Source: Phoronis ovalis
Taxonomy: Eukaryota > Phoronida > Phoronidae
Length of the DNA stretch: 37,130 bases
Reading direction: 5' to 3'
Assembly (NCBI GenBank): GCA_028565635.1
Contig: JAOXYB010015298.1
Coordinates: 1-37,130 of the forward strand
Below are positions 35,324 to 37,130 of the stretch, piece by piece; positions within the stretch are counted from its first letter, which is position 1, and each line of letters opens with the position of its first letter. The position numbers were made by a program, and so were the translations under genes. The notes beneath the pieces were generated by a model. It did no database searches and was not told the DNA's origin. It saw only the letters and a program-made list of their open reading frames with translations.

Positions 35324-36428
35324 GACTATAAATATCAATATTCTTTGCCGACATTACGATAGGTTTTGTGTACAGCTTACTGTAAATACTGTGTTGACTA
35401 TTGTAATTGTGCATAGTCACTTGTGGGGAGGAACAAACATTTATTAAAAAAAAACATGCACATATAATGCTTACTGCATGTATAAAATATTCTTGATTAC
35501 TGTTGGACGTGTAAACTTTATATAGAACATGCAACCTTGTGAAATTGTTAACCAAATTACGTACATGTACATGTAGTTTAAATGCCGTTATGCTTAAGGG
35601 TGAGCAAGCACAAAATTTAGAAACATAATACAGGCTCAAAGTTATTTGCCAAAATATAAATCTATATTAAGATGTTTATTATCATTAATTATTACAATAT
35701 TGTGTTTTAACATGTTAATATGTGCTTTGTTACAATAAGAAGTTATTCTGTGTTAACTAGCGATATAAATTTCTATTGTTTGGTGGCATTTGTAGACATT
35801 CTGATTAAAGTAAAACCTGTCCAAAATAATTTGGACAGAGGCAGGTTTTCTTAGCGACAAGAAAATGCACAATGGCAGCTTGACCTTCATTTTGTACCTG
35901 GTGAATCTGTTGTTAATGCGTTATGGTGGTATACTAGGCGATTAGAGAATTGAAAGACCACATGTTTCATATTTCTTGACAGATGCAAAATATTTCTTAA
36001 TTCCAAATCAATACGACTGGTTTTTCGTGTGGTGTTGAAACTGTGGTTATTATTTAAACTTTACATGTAATGCCATGAAGCCAAACATGTTTCTCACCTA
36101 AGAGTTGTTATTTGGGTGTATATTCCTTTAACTGTCAGTTTTTGAGCTCGATTTCAGAACTTAAACAGTTGTATAAAAGTTAATTTTCAATATTTTTGAC
36201 ATTTGTTTTGCACTGTAATACGTAGTATTTGATGTTTAAAAATATACTTGAAAGAAAATCAGTTTTTTTTTCGTCTTTGACTTTATGGTCTTGGACAGAT
36301 CTGTAAGTCCGTATTTACTTATTGTAACAGACTAAAACCAGTTGTAACCAGTCATGTTGGTATATTGTGCAGGAAAAAGTCTTTATATCCCAGGTTACAC
36401 ATACCCCATCTGATAAGATTCTGTGTTT

Positions 36429-36434
36429 AATAAA
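36429..36434 (+). terminator. distal poly(A) signal AATAAA
   Basis: The only canonical AATAAA I find on this strand after the stop. If it serves HUWE1 the 3' UTR is about 2 kb and includes the inverted repeat; it could also belong to nothing. Confidence 0.4.
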
Positions 36435-37130
36435 TGATTGAATCTTGAGGAATGCCACAGGTTCATGTGCATTTTCCTGCCCTTAGAGATGAGGACTCTG
36501 TGAGATGATGGAATGTATGCAATTGCTTAGTTTGTAAAAATAGCATGGACTCCTTAATATTATTCAATGTAGTGCCAGATTGGACAGCATTGGCAACCTT
36601 GCTCTTCCACAACTTTTGTTAACCCCCTGTAATATGTTTCCAGGTAATTCTATTGATGGTTAGCAACCAATAGATGAGTGAATCAACAGTTTGCTATGTA
36701 AAACATGTCTGGCAACAAAAGCCAAACAGCACAGCATAAAGACTAAGTATAATATAAATTAATTATAGTACTGAATTATCAAATATGTTATACACTACAC
36801 TAGGAATTCTCATGATTGCTAATTCTTAGCTCTTCAATATCAAATATATTTACAAGTTTTAACTTACATGGATAAATCACAATAATGTGATATAGTGTGT
36901 TACCTGATGTGACAGGTCTGTACTACAGACTCAACTAAATAAGCCAACTACACAGCAATAAGCCAGGATGTTCTTTATCTTGTCTACACTTTGGGTTTTT
37001 CATTCATTCGAGCAAACAAGTTTTTTGAATGGAAATTTGTCCCCTTTTTACCGATAATAGCCTTCTTTGCTGTAGCACATGTTATTTAGTACTCTGTTTT
37101 CCACAGTCCCAGTAAGTTTTAGCTTGTGTA

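Larger units (their letters stand above)
34462..37130 (+). other. 3' UTR and downstream DNA
   Basis: No coding sequence recognised on either strand. Contains several ATTAAA (34562, 34881, 35024, 35803), an A-run at 35445, the inverted repeat, a GTACATGTACATGTA run near 35572, and AATAAA at 36429. The transcript end cannot be fixed from sequence alone. Confidence 0.7.

Noticed and set aside
35124-35639. 171-codon minus-strand ORF after the gene
   Set aside because: Spans the inverted repeat, no recognisable domain, no splice or start context; chance opening.

Overview
The window is a stretch of animal genomic DNA that carries most of one gene on the + strand: the HECT-type E3 ubiquitin ligase HUWE1. 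I identified it by translating every exon and comparing with the vertebrate protein, which I know well enough to recognise. The tail of DUF913, UBA, UIM, WWE, an acidic tract, the ubiquitin-binding UBM repeats and the complete HECT domain appear in the expected order. I can follow 58 coding exons from 88 to the stop at 34459-34461. All 57 intron phases agree, and the joined frame is 3807 codons including the stop (about 3806 residues). The spacing of the catalytic cysteine to the C-terminus (33 residues after it) equals that of the vertebrate protein. The start codon and N-terminal part (DUF908, most of DUF913) lie upstream of base 1.

The base composition is AT-rich, introns mostly run from 200 to 1300 bases, and the protein is very close to the vertebrate one. 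With intronic minisatellites and MITE-like elements, this suggests a slowly evolving marine invertebrate, perhaps a lophotrochozoan such as a bivalve. The phylum is a guess.

Layout: 1-7.8 kb codes for DUF913-tail, armadillo-like repeat region, UBA and UIM. 7.6-10.9 kb leads to and contains WWE. 11-15 kb is conserved helical scaffold. 15-17.3 kb is the acidic region. 17.7-23.5 kb is a variable linker with short exons and many repeats. 23.8-24.7 kb holds the UBMs. 25.2-30.8 kb is conserved scaffold that includes a single 1347-base exon. 30.9-34.5 kb is HECT. 34.5-37.1 kb is 3' UTR or intergenic DNA with a large inverted duplication. No second protein gene was found on either strand.

The most interesting content is in the introns. 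Five C/D-box small nucleolar RNAs lie in the sense direction in five different introns. Three are paralogues with an identical 13-base guide complementary to the universally conserved 18S rRNA segment AAGAACGAAAGTC (the U59/snR54-type target). Two are paralogues with a 15-base guide whose 13-base core is complementary to the 28S segment CTCCAAGGTGAAC. Each has a C box, a D box and a terminal stem. The stems differ in sequence between copies but still pair, which is strong evidence for functional RNA. The host gene is therefore both a ubiquitin ligase gene and a small snoRNA cluster.

Other features are two GC-AG introns, a 380-bp Mutator-like MITE with 88-bp inverted ends and a 9-bp target duplication, two minisatellites (one abutting a splice acceptor), a tandem pair of hairpins, and an intronic stop plus AATAAA that could produce a ligase without its catalytic cysteine.
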